Below, piece after piece: positions 45,371 through 53,866 of a stretch of 64,000 nucleotides of DNA. The DNA comes from Rhodoferax sp. OV413 (GTDB lineage: Bacteria > Pseudomonadota > Gammaproteobacteria > Burkholderiales > Burkholderiaceae_C). Both the position numbers and the translations under genes were made by a program. The DNA is taken from positions 780,386 through 844,385 of the forward strand of contig NZ_FNJA01000001.1 in NCBI RefSeq assembly GCF_900104385.1. Reading direction: 5' to 3'. The notes under the pieces are model-generated. The model was not told the DNA's origin. It ran no database searches and saw nothing but the letters and a program-made list of their open reading frames with translations. The first letter of the stretch is position 1; the number at the start of each line of letters is the position of its first letter.

Positions 45371-46467
45371 TTGCTGTCCAGACCGAGCATGAACGTGCCT
45401 TCAGGTCGGATCGGCAGGTAGTTGCGGTAGAAACCCAGGTAGCTGGCTTGGGGGTCCAGGTCTTTGAACAGCGTGGGGTACAGAGACTTGGCCATGTACT
45501 GCAGCAAGGCCAGGTCCATGATGCTGCGCGTGGCGCCGTGGTACACGCCGTATACGCGCTTGTTCTTTACCGCAGGCAAATCGCTCCAACCACTGCGTTG
45601 GGTAAAGCCCGCTAGACGCTGTGCCGCACTCTTGGCATCGATGCCGAGGCCCATCTGCATCGCTGTGGGATTGAGCACGTTTTCATAGCCGGCAATCAAG
45701 ATCACCTCGGGTTTGGAGGCCAGCAATTGCTCGGGGTTGATCGCGCCCCAGGTCTTGATGAAGGGTTCGGCTACGTTGTTCCCGCCCACTAAATCGGCCA
45801 TGGCTCCCCACATGTTTTTGCCGTAGGTATAGCTGTATTCGGCGGGCCCTTTGTCGCCCAGCTCGATATAGATACGCGGTTGCGGCAGCTGGGCTTTGGC
45901 TATGCGTTGCTGGATCAAAGTGACGGCTTGCTGGTATTCGCTGGCAATGCGCTGGGCGCGTTGCGGCTCCCCGGTCAGCGCGCCCAAAATTTTGGTACTG
46001 GCCAGGTGGCGCTCCAAGGTTTGGGCGTTGTAGTCAATCACTACCACAGGGATACCGGCGTTCTCCAGCCGAGCCAGATCCGACCCCAGCGCCTTGTACT
46101 GCCAGTCGGCCAGCACCACCACATCGGGCTTGGTGGCCAACACCTTTTCGATCGAGAAAGTCTGGTCTTGCACATTGCCCACATCAGGCACTTGCTGCAG
46201 CATGGGCTTCTGCGCTACGTACTGGCTCCAGGCGGCCGGACGGGATTTGACAAACCAGCCACGCGACATACCCACCAGCCGCTCAAACGACGCATCGCCA
46301 CCCACAGCAAAATAGTCTTCGATATAAAAGCCCAGCAGGATGCGCTTGGCGGGCAAGTCCAGCGTAACCTTGCGGTTAGCCACGTCTTGAATCGTCGCCA
46401 CGGCCGCCTGGACGGCTGTGCCGCACAGGCCCAGCACCAGCGCCAATACGTTCAAACCCCATCGCAT
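45367..46467 (-). CDS. Iron-siderophore ABC transporter binding protein A
   Basis: A 366-residue periplasmic binding protein (cluster 8/FepB-like). Signal peptide about residues 1-21 (LNVLALVLGLCGTAVQAA). Then VTLDLPAKRILLGFYIEDYF, DVVVLADWQYKALGSDLARL, and KVLGALTGEPQRAQRIASEY-like segments. It closely resembles the protein encoded 2 nt upstream (46470), so the two are tandem paralogues. Its start overlaps nothing; its stop overlaps the permease start by 4 nt. The ligand is unknown but iron-chelate uptake is implied by context. Confidence 0.88.
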   Translation of the reverse strand: MRWGLNVLALVLGLCGTAVQAAVATIQDVANRKVTLDLPAKRILLGFYIEDYFAVGGDASFERLVGMSRGWFVKSRPAAWSQYVAQKPMLQQVPDVGNVQDQTFSIEKVLATKPDVVVLADWQYKALGSDLARLENAGIPVVVIDYNAQTLERHLASTKILGALTGEPQRAQRIASEYQQAVTLIQQRIAKAQLPQPRIYIELGDKGPAEYSYTYGKNMWGAMADLVGGNNVAEPFIKTWGAINPEQLLASKPEVILIAGYENVLNPTAMQMGLGIDAKSAAQRLAGFTQRSGWSDLPAVKNKRVYGVYHGATRSIMDLALLQYMAKSLYPTLFKDLDPQASYLGFYRNYLPIRPEGTFMLGLDSK

Positions 46468-46469
46468 GC

Positions 46470-47582
46470 TTACTTGCCCCCCTGGCTGACCATGAAGGTG
46501 CCCGTCGGAATCACCGGCAGGTAGCGCTTGTAGAAGTCGAGGTAGTTTGTTTCGGGATTCAGGTCTTTGAATAGCGTGGGATACAGCGCCTTGGCCATGT
46601 ACTGGACCATCACGTAATCAGAAATGGTACGTGAAGCTCCTTGGTAGATGCCGTACACGCGGTTGGTCTTGACTGCAGGCATTTCAGCCCAGCCATTGCG
46701 GCCGGTAAAGCCCGCCAGGCGCTGTGCGGCCTGCGCCTTGTCCACGCCCTGGCCCATCAGCATGGCCGCCTGGTTTTTTGTGGATTCGGTACCGGCAATC
46801 AGTACCACTTCGGGCCTGGAGGCCAATACCTGCTCGGGGTTCATAGGGCCCCACCATTCAACAAAGGGGGCCGCAATATTGTCACCGCCGGCTACCGCAG
46901 CCATGGCTCCCCACATGTTTTTGCCGTAGGTAAAGCTGTATTCAGTGGGCCCTTTATTCCCAAACTCGATATACACACGTGGCTTGGGTAGCTTGGCTTG
47001 AGCAATGCGCGACTGCACCTGGTCAATGGCATCCTTGTATTCGGCATTGATGCGCTCGGCGCGTGCGGTTTCGCCAGTCAGCTGGCCCAGCACCTTGGTA
47101 CTGGCCAGGTGGCGTTCAAGCGTCTGGGCGTTGTAGTCCACCACCACCACGGGGATCTTGGCGGCTTCCAGTCGCTTGATGTCGGAGCCCATGCCCTTGT
47201 ACTGCCAGTCGGCCAACACCACCACATCGGGCTTGAGGGCCAGAGCTTTTTCGACCGAGAACGTCTGCGCCTCGACTTCACCCACATCGGGAATATCCTT
47301 CAACGACGGACGGTGCGCCACATGCAAGGCCCAGTTGGCAGCCCGCCAGCCGGCCCAGGCTTCGCGCGAAATTCCGACCACCTTGTCAAAAGCCTTCTCC
47401 CCGCCTACCGCCATGTAGTCTTCAAAGTAGAAGCCAAGCAGTACCCGCTTGGCAGGTGCCTCGACCTCGACTGTGCGACCCAGCACATCCTGGATGCTGG
47501 TGGGTGCGGCCTGGGCGGCCACGCAGGCCATGCCCATGGCAAAGGTGGAGAAGGATGCGGCGAGGCTTCGGCGGTACAACAT
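46470..47582 (-). CDS. Iron-siderophore ABC transporter binding protein B (tandem paralogue)
   Basis: A 370-residue periplasmic binding protein. Signal peptide about 1-25 (ASFSTFAMGMACVAAQAAP), then VEVEAPAKRVLLGFYFEDYM, VVVLADWQYKGMGSDIKRLE, QTLERHLASTKVLGQLTGE and FGNKGPTEYSFTYGKNMWGA, mostly shared with binding protein A. The start at 47582 gives the signal peptide; the frame extends upstream across the Fur box and is not coding there. A Fur-like box lies 30-48 nt upstream of the start, so this gene opens the five-gene importer operon. Confidence 0.88.
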   Translation of the reverse strand: MLYRRSLAASFSTFAMGMACVAAQAAPTSIQDVLGRTVEVEAPAKRVLLGFYFEDYMAVGGEKAFDKVVGISREAWAGWRAANWALHVAHRPSLKDIPDVGEVEAQTFSVEKALALKPDVVVLADWQYKGMGSDIKRLEAAKIPVVVVDYNAQTLERHLASTKVLGQLTGETARAERINAEYKDAIDQVQSRIAQAKLPKPRVYIEFGNKGPTEYSFTYGKNMWGAMAAVAGGDNIAAPFVEWWGPMNPEQVLASRPEVVLIAGTESTKNQAAMLMGQGVDKAQAAQRLAGFTGRNGWAEMPAVKTNRVYGIYQGASRTISDYVMVQYMAKALYPTLFKDLNPETNYLDFYKRYLPVIPTGTFMVSQGGK

Positions 47583-47611
47583 GTCAGAGGCGCTTTCCTG
47601 GTTTAAACACA

Positions 47612-47630
47612 AATGACAATTATTATCATT
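47612..47630 (-). promoter_or_regulatory. Fur box in front of importer operon 1
   Basis: On the minus strand AATGATAATAATTGTCATT matches the Fur consensus (GATAATGATAATCATTATC family) closely. It is 30 nt upstream of binding protein B, placing the importer operon under iron repression separately from the receptor gene upstream. Confidence 0.8.
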
Positions 47631-47688
47631 CACAACACCAGCAAAACGCCTCGTCGCATGTTTTCTTTCTTTACCTACCCTGCATCGC

Positions 47689-50022
47689 TTAGAAGCGGTA
47701 GGTAGCACTGAGCACCGCGGTGCGGCGCGCGCCGTACCAGCAATCGCCGCGCGACATGCAGATGGTGTTGTAGACCTTGTCGGTGAGGTTGTTCACGTTC
47801 AAAGCATAACGCCAGTGCTGCTGGTCCCAGGACAACATCGCATCCACCAGCGTAATGGCCGGCGTGGTGGGCGCGGCGCCGTCGCGGAAGGCGCTCAGGT
47901 AGCGAACGCCTGCACCCATCGCCAGCCCTTCGATGCCAGCGAGCGTAAAGCGGTACTTGCCCCAGGCCTTGGCCTGGTTGCGCGAAGTCTGGGTCAGCTG
48001 CTTGTCCACATCGGTGTAGGTGTAGCTGGCCATGGCGTCCACATCGCGGGTGACGGCAGCCTTCCACTCCAGTTCCAGGCCCTTGTTCTGGGTGCTGCCC
48101 ACCTGGATGGTGTTGTCGGCCCGGGTTGGGTCGACCGTGGACTGGTTCTTCTCCTTCAGCTGGTAGACCGATGCGGTGAACTGCGTGCTGCTGTTGGCCG
48201 GCATGTATTTCACCCCGGCTTCGATCTGCTCGCCGCGCAGCGGTTTGAAGCGGGCACCGTAGACATTGGTGCCAGCCACCGGTGTGAACGACTCGCTGTA
48301 GCTCAGGTACGGTGACCAGCCATTGGGCAGCAGGTACATCAGCCCCAGGCGCTTGGTGGTGGCCTGGCTGCGCTCATCCACCGTGCCTTGCACGCTATTG
48401 GTTACGCGGTCATGGCGCAGGCCCGCCACCACGATCCAGTCTTGCGCGATCTTCATCTGGTCCTGCAGATAGATGCCGGCCTGGCGCTGGCTGGAGTGCA
48501 CGCTGTCGCCCAACTCAATAGGTGCGGCGAGCCCATAGACCGGCGCATAGGCGTCGATGGTGTCGTAATTGCTACCCGAGCGCTTGTCGTTGCGGTAGCG
48601 GGTCAGGTCCAGCCCGGTCAGCAGGGTGTGCTGTACCACGCCGGTCTGCAGATGGCCTTCCAGGTGCTGGTCGATGGTGGCGATGTGCACCTTGGTTTGC
48701 GTATGGTCGCCGTAGCGCCCGATGACGCGCTGGTTCACCGGGTCGTCATACCAGCCACCAGGCAGACTGAAGGAGTTCGCATAGTGGGTCAGGTAGTCCA
48801 CCTTGTTCTCTGCATAGCGGAAGTTCTGCCGCAGCTTCCACTGGTCGTTGAACTGGTGCTCGAACAGGTAGCCCAGGGTATTGCGGTCGGTATCGTAGAG
48901 GTCGCCCGGCTCGCCAATGAAGCGGCTGGTGGGAATCTGCCCATTCGGGTTGGCGGTCAGCATGCCGGCCCAGGGCAGGAACTGCGAGGTCGATCCGGTG
49001 CGGTCGTGCTGCGACAGGCCTTGCAAGGTGAGCGAGGTGACGGCATTCGGTTTCCAGGTCAGGCTGGGCGCCAGCAGCGTGCGGTCGTCTCCCACGTAGT
49101 CCACCTGCGTATCGGACCGGCGCGCCACAGCCACCAGGCGGTAGAGCCATTCGCCATCGGCTGTCAGCGGGCCGGTGACGTCGGCCTGCAGCTGCTTGCG
49201 GCCGTAGTTGCCCAGCTGCACGCCCACTTCGCCCTGGAATTCCGCCTGCGGCCGCTTGCTGACCAGGTTCAGCACCCCAGCTGTGCTGCCTTGGCCGTAC
49301 AGCATGGCCGCCGGGCCGCGCAGCACTTCGATGCGCTCCATGGTGTACGGGTCGGGCCGCGCGGTGGATGTGTAGTAATCGTTGGTCTGGCGCAGGCCGT
49401 CGATATAGGTCTCGGCGGTACTGCCGCGGATGTGGGCATCGTCGCTGCGCGAGTCCAACCCGTAGAGGTCTGCACGCACCCCTGCGGCGTACAGCAGCGC
49501 TTCTTGCAATGTGTTCGCCCCCTGGTCGACCATCTGGTCGCGCGTCACCACGGTGATGGACTGCGGGGTCTCAGACAGCGGGGTATCGGTCTTGGTGGCG
49601 GTGCTGCTGCGTTTGGCGACATAGCCCAGCACCGGGCTGAAGGCGGTTTCCACATCGGCTGTGGCCGTCACAGTGACCGCTGAGAGCGTGGCTTCGGGTT
49701 TGGCCGGGGCCGCCTTGACCACCACGGCATTGCCCTCGGACACCGCCACCAGGCCGCTGTCGGCCAACAGGCGATCCAGCGCTTGTTTGGCGCTCAGGCT
49801 GCCCGCCACCGCAGGCGCCTGCTTGCCCGCAACCAGTGCGGGCTGGACGATGATTTGCATACGGGTTTGCAAGGCCCAGTCGTTCAGCGCCTGGCCGAGC
49901 GGCTTGGCCTCGATGCGGATCTCCAGTGCCCCTTGGCTGGATTGGGTATGACCAGGTAGGGAGCAAAAACCCAGAGCTAGGGCCAGAGCCAGCGGTGCCG
50001 GCTTCAAAGGGGTACGAAACAT
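47689..50022 (-). CDS. TonB-dependent siderophore receptor 1 with STN signalling domain
   Basis: A 777-residue outer-membrane receptor. After a signal peptide (about 1-27), an STN (secretin/TonB short N-terminal) domain at about 33-108 (LEIRIEAKPLGQALNDWALQ) signals to FecR. The plug begins around 135 (DTPLSETPQSITVVTRDQMV) with VEVLRGPAAMLYGQG-type motif ERIEVLRGPAAMLYGQGSTA, then a 22-strand barrel ending in the outer-membrane F (VLSATYRF). It lies between fecR1 and the importer operon. A candidate ECF-sigma promoter lies about 43-72 nt upstream. Confidence 0.93.
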   Translation of the reverse strand: MFRTPLKPAPLALALALGFCSLPGHTQSSQGALEIRIEAKPLGQALNDWALQTRMQIIVQPALVAGKQAPAVAGSLSAKQALDRLLADSGLVAVSEGNAVVVKAAPAKPEATLSAVTVTATADVETAFSPVLGYVAKRSSTATKTDTPLSETPQSITVVTRDQMVDQGANTLQEALLYAAGVRADLYGLDSRSDDAHIRGSTAETYIDGLRQTNDYYTSTARPDPYTMERIEVLRGPAAMLYGQGSTAGVLNLVSKRPQAEFQGEVGVQLGNYGRKQLQADVTGPLTADGEWLYRLVAVARRSDTQVDYVGDDRTLLAPSLTWKPNAVTSLTLQGLSQHDRTGSTSQFLPWAGMLTANPNGQIPTSRFIGEPGDLYDTDRNTLGYLFEHQFNDQWKLRQNFRYAENKVDYLTHYANSFSLPGGWYDDPVNQRVIGRYGDHTQTKVHIATIDQHLEGHLQTGVVQHTLLTGLDLTRYRNDKRSGSNYDTIDAYAPVYGLAAPIELGDSVHSSQRQAGIYLQDQMKIAQDWIVVAGLRHDRVTNSVQGTVDERSQATTKRLGLMYLLPNGWSPYLSYSESFTPVAGTNVYGARFKPLRGEQIEAGVKYMPANSSTQFTASVYQLKEKNQSTVDPTRADNTIQVGSTQNKGLELEWKAAVTRDVDAMASYTYTDVDKQLTQTSRNQAKAWGKYRFTLAGIEGLAMGAGVRYLSAFRDGAAPTTPAITLVDAMLSWDQQHWRYALNVNNLTDKVYNTICMSRGDCWYGARRTAVLSATYRF

Positions 50023-50065
50023 AAAACATCCTTCAACAACAAAAACAAATGGTTCTTGCTGGTGA

Positions 50066-50095
50066 AGACGGACGGGCCCGCGGATACCCCAGGTC
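50066..50095 (-). promoter_or_regulatory. Candidate FecI-type ECF promoter of receptor 1
   Basis: On the minus strand GACCTGGGGTATCCG, then 10 nt, then CGTCT, 43 nt before the receptor ATG. The same 15-mer (one difference), 10-nt spacer and CGTCT stand before fecR1. CGTCT fits the -10 of ECF sigma promoters. Confidence 0.6.
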
Positions 50096-50119
50096 CCGCC
50101 TCAAAAATAACGGTAACTT

Positions 50120-51235
50120 TTAGAGTTTGGGCAGATCTATGCGGTCCGCACGCACCACCTCGATCGCGCCCGCAACATCCTTCAAGCGCACCGGCAAAGA
50201 CTGCGGCAGCACGCGCCTAAAGGTTGCCGGGTCCATCGGATCAAACACGCCGGTGATGCGCAGCGCGGCTACACCCTCGTCTTGGATCAGCAGTTGCGGA
50301 TCGCGGTAGCGGGCGAATTCCGCCAGAGCCCGGTCCAGGCGCATGTTGTCGAAGCTGACCCGCCCTTCACGCCAAGGTGCAATGCCCGCAGCCGACACGG
50401 CCAGTACCGCGCCCAAGCCACCGGCCGCATCGCTGTAGCTCCGCTGGCCGGGTGATAAAAACACCACGCTGGAATCGACACCGCCCTTGGCCACCTCCAC
50501 AGGCTCAACCCGCACCCGGCCTGCTTCGACGGCCACATGCACGCCTTCGTCCCCCAGCATGCCCGGTGTATGGCGCACAGAAAAACGCGTGCCGACCACG
50601 GTGACGCGGGTGCGGCCGGCCAACACCTGAAACGGCCGCTCGGCATCGGCCTGCACCGCAAATACCGCCTGCCCTTCCAGCAGCTTGACCTCGCGGTGCT
50701 GCCGGTAGTAAGCGACTTCCAGCCGCGTCGCGGTATCGAGACGCACGCGGCTGCCGTCCGGCAACCGTTGCTCGGCCTGCTGGCCGCGCTGGGTGCTGAA
50801 CGCTTGGCTGTACAACGGCTGCGCCTGCGATTGGTTCCACAACACCAGACTGCTGCCACCCACGACCGCAGCAAGCCCAGCCAAAGCCGGCAGAAAAGCC
50901 CGGCGACGGACCTGCCGGGCGCAGGGCGCGATTGGCACAGACGCCGGCGCAGCTGGCCGCGGGCCGCTGTCGCTCGCAGCCTCCATGGCTTGGTCGAACG
51001 CCAGATTACGCTGCAGCAGATGTCGCATCTCTGATGGAATGCCGTCGAAGGCCTGCCATTCGTCCTGCCAGCGGGCGAACGCTTCACGGTGGATGGCGTC
51101 GCTGGCCAGCCAGGCCTGAAAGCCCTGTTCCTCCTTCTCCGTGAATGCCGCGTCGCGCCGCCGAACAACCCAATCGAGCGCTGTCTCACGCACGTGCGCA
51201 GCAGCGTCAAGGGTGGGAGTAAAAGGTGGGCGCAT
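50120..51235 (-). CDS. FecR-family anti-sigma regulator 1
   Basis: A 371-residue inner-membrane signal transducer. The N-terminal cytoplasmic part (about 1-105; ALDWVVRRRDAAFTEKEEQG) contacts the sigma factor, a single TM lies at about 115-135 (LPALAGLAAVVGGSSLVLWN), and the periplasmic FecR domain follows (STQRGQQAEQRLPDGSRVRL, VVGTRFSVRHT) with a C-terminal STN-like end. It is encoded 79 nt downstream of the sigma gene and upstream of receptor 1, completing a cell-surface signalling set. Confidence 0.91.
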   Translation of the reverse strand: MRPPFTPTLDAAAHVRETALDWVVRRRDAAFTEKEEQGFQAWLASDAIHREAFARWQDEWQAFDGIPSEMRHLLQRNLAFDQAMEAASDSGPRPAAPASVPIAPCARQVRRRAFLPALAGLAAVVGGSSLVLWNQSQAQPLYSQAFSTQRGQQAEQRLPDGSRVRLDTATRLEVAYYRQHREVKLLEGQAVFAVQADAERPFQVLAGRTRVTVVGTRFSVRHTPGMLGDEGVHVAVEAGRVRVEPVEVAKGGVDSSVVFLSPGQRSYSDAAGGLGAVLAVSAAGIAPWREGRVSFDNMRLDRALAEFARYRDPQLLIQDEGVAALRITGVFDPMDPATFRRVLPQSLPVRLKDVAGAIEVVRADRIDLPKL

Positions 51236-51260
51236 GGCGTTCAGGGGATCTCATGTGGGT

Positions 51261-51290
51261 AGACGCGCGAGCCGCCGGATACCCTAGGTC
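51261..51290 (-). promoter_or_regulatory. Candidate FecI-type ECF promoter of fecR1
   Basis: On the minus strand GACCTAGGGTATCCG, 10 nt, CGTCT, 26 nt upstream of the fecR1 ATG. It is the partner of the motif at 50066-50095 and suggests fecR1 is transcribed both with and separately from the sigma gene. Confidence 0.58.
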
Positions 51291-51314
51291 GCGGAGTCAG
51301 AGATTACTGGTTTT

Positions 51315-51887
51315 TTATAAATGCTTTGACCGGTGCAGCTTGGTGCGTGGCGTGGTTTCGCCAACCGTCCCTCCGGCGGAAGCACGCCGGCAGCGTTCAC
51401 AGCTGTCAAGCGCGAGCTTGATGTGCTGCTCGACCATTTTGACGGAAATACCCATCTGCGCTGCCACCTGCGCATAGCCCAGTCCGTCAAAGCGATTCAG
51501 CATGAAAGCTTCGCGGCAGCGTGGCGGCAGCTTGTCGATGGCGGCAACCATTGCCAATACGCCTTGGTGCGACGACAGTGCAACCTCGGGCTCCCAGTCG
51601 CAGGGACCGGCGGCTTCCAAAGGCTCGTTTTCCTTCGGCGCTACTTCAACACCCGCCCGGACTGCACCGTGGCGCTGGTGATCGATCACCAGGTTGCGGG
51701 CTGTGCGGTAGAGCAAGGCGCGAGGCTCTTGAATGGATGAACCCGATGCCTGGGCCGCGTAGACCCTGGCGTAGCTCTCCTGCGTCAGGTCGGCTGCCGT
51801 GGCGCGGTCAGCGACTTGGCGGACCAGAAAATTCAGCAGTTCGCGGTAATAGCGGTCGAACACAGTCCAGCCAAGCCCTGTAGACAT
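51315..51887 (-). CDS. FecI-like ECF sigma factor 1
   Basis: A 190-residue extracytoplasmic-function sigma factor. Region 2 covers about residues 8-75 (DRYYRELLNFLVRQVADRAT, ADLTQESYARVYA), region 4 about 110-170 (KLPPRCREAFMLNRFDGLGY, AQVAAQMGISVKMVEQHI), the typical FecI pattern. It probably directs transcription of fecR1 and receptor 1. A near-perfect Fur box stands 57 nt upstream. It is divergent from sigma factor 2. Confidence 0.92.
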   Translation of the reverse strand: MSTGLGWTVFDRYYRELLNFLVRQVADRATAADLTQESYARVYAAQASGSSIQEPRALLYRTARNLVIDHQRHGAVRAGVEVAPKENEPLEAAGPCDWEPEVALSSHQGVLAMVAAIDKLPPRCREAFMLNRFDGLGYAQVAAQMGISVKMVEQHIKLALDSCERCRRASAGGTVGETTPRTKLHRSKHL

Positions 51888-51943
51888 GGATTGAAATCCA
51901 TGGGCAGGTTGGCGTCGACACGGCGTGGCTCACCTGATGCAAT

Positions 51944-51958
51944 TGAGAATAATTCCCA
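51944..51958 (-). promoter_or_regulatory. Fur box of sigma factor 1
   Basis: TGAGAATAATTCCCA differs from the 7-1-7 Fur consensus TGAGAATNATTCTCA at one position; the bases just after (CATCATTATC) extend a second overlapping half-site. It lies in the 199-nt divergent region, 57 nt from the sigma 1 start. Confidence 0.75.
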
Positions 51959-52029
51959 TCATTATCTGCGATGCTCGCCCACATCTGGCTGGCCTCCAGT
52001 TTCGTCAGCAGCTTCATAGCCCCTTACAA

Positions 52030-52044
52030 TACGAATTATTCTTA
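52030..52044 (+). promoter_or_regulatory. Fur-like box of sigma factor 2
   Basis: TACGAATTATTCTTA (complement TAAGAATAATTCGTA) matches the 7-1-7 Fur consensus at 12 of 15 positions. It is 42 nt upstream of the sigma 2 start. Confidence 0.55.
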
Positions 52045-52086
52045 TTTACATACCGGCATACGTCACCGGTGAGGGAAAAGAAACGC

Positions 52087-52605
52087 ATGTCCATCGCCGA
52101 GCTTTCCCCGCAGCACGAAGTTCAAGCTCTCTACAGCGCGCACCACGGCTGGTTGCATCGCTGGCTGCGCAAGAAGCTGGGTTGCGCACACAACGCGGCC
52201 GATGTGGCGCAAGACACTTTTTTGCGCATCATCACCTCGCGCGATGCATTGCTGGGTATGCGCGAGCCACGCGCCTACCTGACCACCACGGCACAACGGC
52301 TGATCGTGGACCGCGCACGGCACAGGCATTTGGAGCAAGCCTATCTAGCGGAACTGGCATTGGCTGCGGAATCGATGTCGGGCTACCCGTCACCCGAAGA
52401 GATTCTGGTCGCAGTGCAAGCAATGGAACACATCGGCACTGCCTTGCAGAACCTGTCAGAAAAGGCCCGCACAGCCTTTTTGCTGCATTACCTGGATGGG
52501 CAGACCCATGCCAGCATCGCGAACCAACTTGGCGTGTCCACCAAGATGGTGCAAAAGTATCTAGCCCAGTCGCTGCTGCATTGTCACCAGGCCCTGGGGG
52601 CATAG
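52087..52605 (+). CDS. FecI-like ECF sigma factor 2
   Basis: A 172-residue ECF sigma factor: region 2 at about 12-75 (VQALYSAHHGWLHRWLRKKL, NAADVAQDTFLRIITSR), region 4 at about 112-165 (LSEKARTAFLLHYLDGQTHA, SIANQLGVSTKMVQKYLA). The start at 52087 is the family N-terminus; the open frame to 51925 crosses the Fur box. It is followed immediately by fecR2 and a receptor, so it serves the second siderophore system. Confidence 0.93.
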   Translation: MSIAELSPQHEVQALYSAHHGWLHRWLRKKLGCAHNAADVAQDTFLRIITSRDALLGMREPRAYLTTTAQRLIVDRARHRHLEQAYLAELALAAESMSGYPSPEEILVAVQAMEHIGTALQNLSEKARTAFLLHYLDGQTHASIANQLGVSTKMVQKYLAQSLLHCHQALGA

Positions 52606-52606
52606 C

Positions 52607-53653
52607 GTGGGCGGTCAAACCACACATCCCACTGCCCTGAAGGATCCGATTGCGGAGCAGGCTGCAGCATGGATAGTCCGCCTCACAGCCGACGACGAGG
52701 CCGAGTGCCAAACCGCGCAGATTGGTTTTGAAGCCTGGCAGCAGGCAGATCCACGCCATGCGGAAGCGGCAGCCCGCATGCAGGGCTTTATCGGCCAGGT
52801 GCAGCGCTTGCGCGAAAGCAGCGGTGGCAACACCCAACCCGCCCACACCGTGCTGCAGGCTAATTTTCCACGAGAGCGCTCGGCCCGGAGCCGCTACAGA
52901 GGCAAGCGTGTGGGCGCGCTGCTAACGCTTGTAATTGCGTTGGCCGTGCCTAGCTGGCTTGTGCTGCAGAGCCATCCGCTGTCCTATCTGCTGGCCGATG
53001 CACGTAGCGCTACCGGTCAGTGGCAAACGCAAACCTTGCCAGATGGCACACGCCTCACCCTGGGTAGCGCCAGCGCAGTCAACCTGCGCTTTGACCGCCA
53101 ACGCCGCACGTTGGAGCTGGTGCGAGGGGAAATTCTGGTCGACGTGGCGCACGACCCCGCCCGACCCTTCGTGGTGGAAACCTCGCACGGCAGCATTCGT
53201 GCACTGGGGACGAAGTTCGTGGTGCAACGTGAGGCAAATAGCACCTTGCTGAGCATGCTGGAGTCCAAAGTGGCCGTGCAAACCGCTGCCCAGCGCAATA
53301 CTCCACTGGGCGATACCACCACGGTCAGTGCAGGACAACGCCTGCGTATTTCTAGCAATGATCTAGGCAAGACCGAAGACATCAGCACGCGCAGCATCAG
53401 CGATGCATGGAAGTTCCACCACTTGGTCGTCAACGACTGGCCACTGGCCCAAGTGCTCGACACGCTGGATCGCTACCGGCCCGGCCACATCCAGTACGAC
53501 CGCGCGCAAATCGCGGGCATACAAGTGTCCGCCGTGCTACCGCTCGACGACACCGACAACGCACTGCAACTGCTGCTCACCAGCTTCCCCTCGTTACGGA
53601 TACGCACGTTGACACCCTATCTGGTGATGGTGGATGCACCCGGTGACAGATAA
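52607..53653 (+). CDS. FecR-family anti-sigma regulator 2
   Basis: A 348-residue FecR protein starting with GTG at 52607, one nt after the sigma 2 stop. The N-terminal part (IAEQAAAWIVRLTADDEAEC, GFEAWQQADPRHAEAAARMQ) is cytoplasmic, TM at about 103-122 (VGALLTLVIALAVPSWLVLQ), then the periplasmic FecR domain (TLPDGTRLTLGSASAVNLRF, FVVETSHGSIRALGTKFVVQ). It transduces the receptor 2 signal to sigma 2. Confidence 0.91.
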   Translation: MGGQTTHPTALKDPIAEQAAAWIVRLTADDEAECQTAQIGFEAWQQADPRHAEAAARMQGFIGQVQRLRESSGGNTQPAHTVLQANFPRERSARSRYRGKRVGALLTLVIALAVPSWLVLQSHPLSYLLADARSATGQWQTQTLPDGTRLTLGSASAVNLRFDRQRRTLELVRGEILVDVAHDPARPFVVETSHGSIRALGTKFVVQREANSTLLSMLESKVAVQTAAQRNTPLGDTTTVSAGQRLRISSNDLGKTEDISTRSISDAWKFHHLVVNDWPLAQVLDTLDRYRPGHIQYDRAQIAGIQVSAVLPLDDTDNALQLLLTSFPSLRIRTLTPYLVMVDAPGDR

Positions 53654-53866
53654 ACAGATTGCTGTTGCGGTCAAGTAATTTAAAAATATTTCCGGTCTGC
53701 TGGTTCCAGTTTTCGAATCTCGCTCGTCAAACAGAGTGAAAGCACGATAAACGGACAGCCAAACTCCAACCGGAAAGCGATTTCCGCGTCTGTGGCACTA
53801 GCCAGTTCCAGTTTTCATGTCGGGCCTATCCAGGCCATGAAATCACCCACCAAGGAACTGCTGACT
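53654..53866 (+). promoter_or_regulatory. Region upstream of receptor 2
   Basis: Between fecR2 and the probable receptor 2 start. It holds the direct repeat GTTCCAGTTTTC at 53703-53714 and 53805-53816, and GGAAA-N10-CGTCT ending about 53791, which may be an ECF-type promoter. It does not contain the GACCT-GGGTATCCG motif of system 1. Confidence 0.35.
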
